From positions 1-7,518 of the forward strand of contig CAMOCU010000041.1 in NCBI GenBank assembly GCA_946610835.1: a DNA stretch of 7,518 bases, in the 5' to 3' direction. The position numbers and the translations under genes are program-made. Position 1 is the stretch's first letter; every line of letters starts with the position of its first letter. The notes under the pieces were generated by a model. That model was not told where the DNA came from. It did not search any database and was given only the letters and a program-made list of their open reading frames with translations. Positions 5,423 to 7,518 of this stretch are shown piece after piece. The stretch is from an uncultured Clostridia bacterium. GTDB taxonomy: Bacteria; Bacillota; Clostridia; Oscillospirales; Acutalibacteraceae.

Positions 5423-7518
5423 TCAGATTGCTCCTGTCAGGGCGGCGACCGTCTGCTTAGCGTCGCCGAGCAGCAGAATCGTTTTGGGATCGTCATACAG
5501 CGGATTCGGCACACCGGCATAACCGGGATTGGTGTCGAAGTTGCACACGATCACACATTTCGCATCCGTCACGTTCAGTACAGGCATACCGTAGATCGGC
5601 GTGCCCACCGCCGTGTTTGCCGCAGGATTGATGACGTCGTTTGCGCCGATGACGACCGCTGCGTCGCAGGCGGCGAATTCGCCGTTGACCGCGTCCATTT
5701 CATACAGCTTGTCGTATGGCACATCCACCTCGCACAGCAGCACATTCATGTGTCCCGGCATACGTCCGGCAACAGGATGAATCGCAAACTTTACGTCCGC
5801 GCCGCGGCTCTCCAGTTTGTCCGCGAGCTCTTTGACCTGACGCTGCGCCTGCGCGAGCGCCATACCGTAACCGGGAACAAGGATTACCCGCTTGGCGTCC
5901 CGCAGTACCGCGGCCGGATCCTGCGCTGTTTCCGCCGCTGCCGATGCAGGTGCGGCATTGTGCAGCGCATCTGTCAGCGCGGCGACCGTCTCTTTCGCGT
6001 CGCCGAGCATCAGCACCGTGTTTTCGTTTTCGTACAGCGGGTTCGGCACACCGGCATAACCGGGATTGGTGTCGAAGTTGCACACGATCACGTGCTTCGC
6101 GTCCGCCGCATTCAGCACGGGCATACCGTAGATCGGCGTACCTTCCGCTGTGTTTGCCGCAGGGTTAACAACGTCGTTCGCGCCGACAATGACCGCCGCA
6201 TCGCAGGCAGCAAATTCGCCGTTGACCGCGTCCATTTCGTACAGCTTGTCGTACGGCACGTCCACCTCGCACAGCAGCACGTTCATATGTCCGGGCATAC
6301 GCCCTGCAACCGGATGGATTGCATATTTCACGTCCGCGCCGTTTTCTTCCAGCGCATCCGCGAGTGCTTTGACCTGCCGCTGCGCCTGCGCGAGCGCCAT
6401 GCCGTAACCGGGAACAAGGATCACCTTTTTGGCCGCGCGCAGAATCGCGCCCGGGTCGTTCGCCGCATCTTGCGCCTGCACCGCGGCAGCAGGCGCATCC
6501 TCGACGGCGTCAAGCGCGTCAATGAGCGCGGCAACCGTTTCTTTCGCGTCGCCGAGCATCATCAGCGTGTTTTCGTTTTCATACAGCGGGTTCGGCACAC
6601 CGGCATAACCGGGATTGGTGTCGAAATTGCACACGATCACATGCTTCGCGTCTGCCGCATTCAGCACGGGCATACCGTAAATCGGCGTGCCCTCTGCCGT
6701 GTTCGACGCGGGATTGACAACGTCGTTCGCACCGATGACGATCGCCGCATCGCAGGCGGCAAATTCGCCGTTGATCGCGTCCATCTCATACAGCTTGTCG
6801 TAAGGAATATCCACCTCGCACAGCAGCACGTTCATGTGGCCGGGCATACGACCCGCCACAGGGTGGATTGCGAATTTTACATCCACGCCCCGGCTCTCCA
6901 GCTTGTCGCAAAGCGTTTTGACCTTGCTCTGCGCCTGGGAGAGCGCCATGCCGTAACCGGGGATGAGAATGATTTTTTTGGCGTCCCGGAGAATGGCTCC
7001 GGGGGTGAGCGGCGCACTTTCTTTGACCGGCTGCGCCGCCTTTGCCGGAGCAGGCGCAGCGGCCGAAGACTTGACCGATGTGCTGCCCAGCAGGATCGAC
7101 AGGAGCTTGCGGTTCATGGCTTTGCACATGATCTGTGTCAGCAGAAGACCGGATGCGCCGACAATACCGCCAATCGCCACGAGCATCACATCGCCCACAG
7201 CAATACCGGCAATGCCGCCGGCCACACCGCTGAGCGAATTGAGCAGGGAAATCGTGATCGGCATATCTGCGCCGCCGACACGGATGGCAAACGCCACACC
7301 GAAAAAGGCGGACAGAATCGCCGTCACATACGCAGGGCACTGACGGATCGCGACAGACGCGACCGTGGCCGCGATCGTGACCGCAATAATCGCCGTATGC
7401 CCCTTCCAGACACCCGGCTTTTGCGGCAGCAGCTTGTGCAGCTTGCCCGCCGCGACAAGGCTGCCTGTAAACGTCACAAAGCCGACGACCAGCGCCACTC
7501 GCGCTGTATAAAAGGAGA
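5423..7518 (-). CDS. pntB: NAD(P) transhydrogenase beta subunit with three tandem domain III copies (5' end beyond window)
   Basis: PntB pairs with PntA in the inner membrane to couple proton movement to hydride transfer between NAD(H) and NADP(H). The visible 697 or so residues are open to the right edge. Numbering from the GTG at 7496-7498, the first 137 residues form about five membrane helices with hallmark motifs GFVTFTGSLVAAGKL (6-20), GGADMP (75-80), SLLNSLSG (84-91) and MCKAMNR (124-130), matching E. coli PntB from about residue 125 on. That GTG lies inside a helix and is not the true start; roughly 120 N-terminal residues should lie outside the window. The soluble NADP(H)-binding domain III then occurs three times (166-329, 349-512, 528-691), each with PGYGMA, HPVAGRMPGHMN, GANDV, GYAGV and GDAK. 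The normal protein (about 460 aa) has one. The frame is unbroken. In all copies the E. coli Lys424-Arg425 pair is replaced by Asn-Phe. pntA is expected just upstream. Confidence 0.93.
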   Translation of the reverse strand, partial: SFYTARVALVVGFVTFTGSLVAAGKLHKLLPQKPGVWKGHTAIIAVTIAATVASVAIRQCPAYVTAILSAFFGVAFAIRVGGADMPITISLLNSLSGVAGGIAGIAVGDVMLVAIGGIVGASGLLLTQIMCKAMNRKLLSILLGSTSVKSSAAAPAPAKAAQPVKESAPLTPGAILRDAKKIILIPGYGMALSQAQSKVKTLCDKLESRGVDVKFAIHPVAGRMPGHMNVLLCEVDIPYDKLYEMDAINGEFAACDAAIVIGANDVVNPASNTAEGTPIYGMPVLNAADAKHVIVCNFDTNPGYAGVPNPLYENENTLMMLGDAKETVAALIDALDAVEDAPAAAVQAQDAANDPGAILRAAKKVILVPGYGMALAQAQRQVKALADALEENGADVKYAIHPVAGRMPGHMNVLLCEVDVPYDKLYEMDAVNGEFAACDAAVIVGANDVVNPAANTAEGTPIYGMPVLNAADAKHVIVCNFDTNPGYAGVPNPLYENENTVLMLGDAKETVAALTDALHNAAPASAAAETAQDPAAVLRDAKRVILVPGYGMALAQAQRQVKELADKLESRGADVKFAIHPVAGRMPGHMNVLLCEVDVPYDKLYEMDAVNGEFAACDAAVVIGANDVINPAANTAVGTPIYGMPVLNVTDAKCVIVCNFDTNPGYAGVPNPLYDDPKTILLLGDAKQTVAALTGAI
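5426..5917 (-). repeat. transhydrogenase domain III, copy 3 (C-terminal)
   Basis: Residues 528-691 in the numbering from 7498. It carries a complete set of nucleotide-binding motifs: PGYGMALAQAQ, HPVAGRMPGHMN, GANDV, CNFDTNPGYAGV and GDAK. By hand count it is about 85% identical to copy 2 and 81% to copy 1. It is the most divergent copy near its end (DDPKT in place of ENENT) and ends the protein directly after the last helix. Confidence 0.93.
5963..6454 (-). repeat. transhydrogenase domain III, copy 2 (middle)
   Basis: Residues 349-512. It has the same 164-residue length and motif order as the other copies, without insertions or deletions. By hand count it is about 87% identical to copy 1. 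It differs from both in the ADALEENG stretch, where copies 1 and 3 share DKLESRG. A 15-residue Ala-rich linker (513-527) joins it to copy 3. Confidence 0.93.
6512..7003 (-). repeat. transhydrogenase domain III, copy 1 (membrane-proximal)
   Basis: Residues 166-329, following a roughly 28-residue Ala/Pro/Lys-rich linker after the last membrane helix. It begins PGAILRDAKKIILIPGYGMA and contains all family motifs. It occupies the position of the single domain III of ordinary PntB. A 19-residue Ala/Asp/Gln-rich linker (330-348) leads to copy 2. Confidence 0.93.

Noticed and set aside
5423..7003. The three-fold repeat as a CRISPR, satellite or assembly artefact.
   Set aside because: The units are in-frame 164-codon protein domains with complete motifs, different linker lengths (19 and 15 residues) and many distinct substitutions.
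7496..7498. GTG as the start of the pntB-like gene.
   Set aside because: It lies within a membrane helix aligned to E. coli PntB at about residue 125, and the frame is open to the window edge, so the gene continues upstream.

Overview
The window reads like a chromosomal segment of a GC-rich Gram-positive anaerobe, most likely a member of the Clostridia (Oscillospirales-like). The grounds are strong GGAGG ribosome sites, a Firmicutes-style carAB pair, a diaminopimelate dehydrogenase, and a PntB-type transhydrogenase rich in GCG/GCC codons. The taxonomic guess is inference only. All recognised genes lie on the minus strand, so the transcription order runs from high to low coordinates: pntB-like, carA, carB, ddh.

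Positions 5423-7518 hold the 3' part of a proton-translocating NAD(P) transhydrogenase beta subunit (PntB). The ordinary protein has one C-terminal nucleotide-binding domain (domain III). Here the membrane part is followed by three complete, equal-length (164-residue) copies of domain III, about 81-87% identical to one another and joined by Ala-rich linkers. All three copies also lack the Lys-Arg pair that holds the 2'-phosphate of NADP(H) in the E. coli enzyme. This is the most unusual object in the window.

Positions 4835-5422 hold no confident gene but are dense in signals. In transcription order they are: a terminator for the pntB gene; a sigma-A-type promoter P1 (TTGACA-18-TATACT); a 17-pair hairpin with seven T's just below its start site (attenuator or second terminator); a perfect AT-rich inverted repeat; a second promoter P2 (TTGCAA-17-TATGAT with extended -10) whose -35 region is embedded in another perfect inverted repeat; an 18-bp ARG box (17/18 to the ArgR/AhrC consensus) just downstream of the P2 start; and a leader of about 355 nt that could form two interleaved stems. 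Two tandem promoters, one with an arginine operator, resemble in logic the E. coli carAB control region, where one promoter answers to pyrimidines and the other to arginine.

Positions 562-4834 encode the two subunits of glutamine-dependent carbamoyl phosphate synthase, CarA (365 aa) and CarB (1060 aa), overlapping by 8 bp. They supply carbamoyl phosphate to both arginine and pyrimidine synthesis, which fits the mixed control signals. Forty bases beyond carB, ddh (meso-diaminopimelate dehydrogenase, lysine and cell-wall precursor metabolism) begins with its own strong ribosome site and runs off the left edge. No terminator is visible in that gap, so ddh is probably in the carAB transcript.
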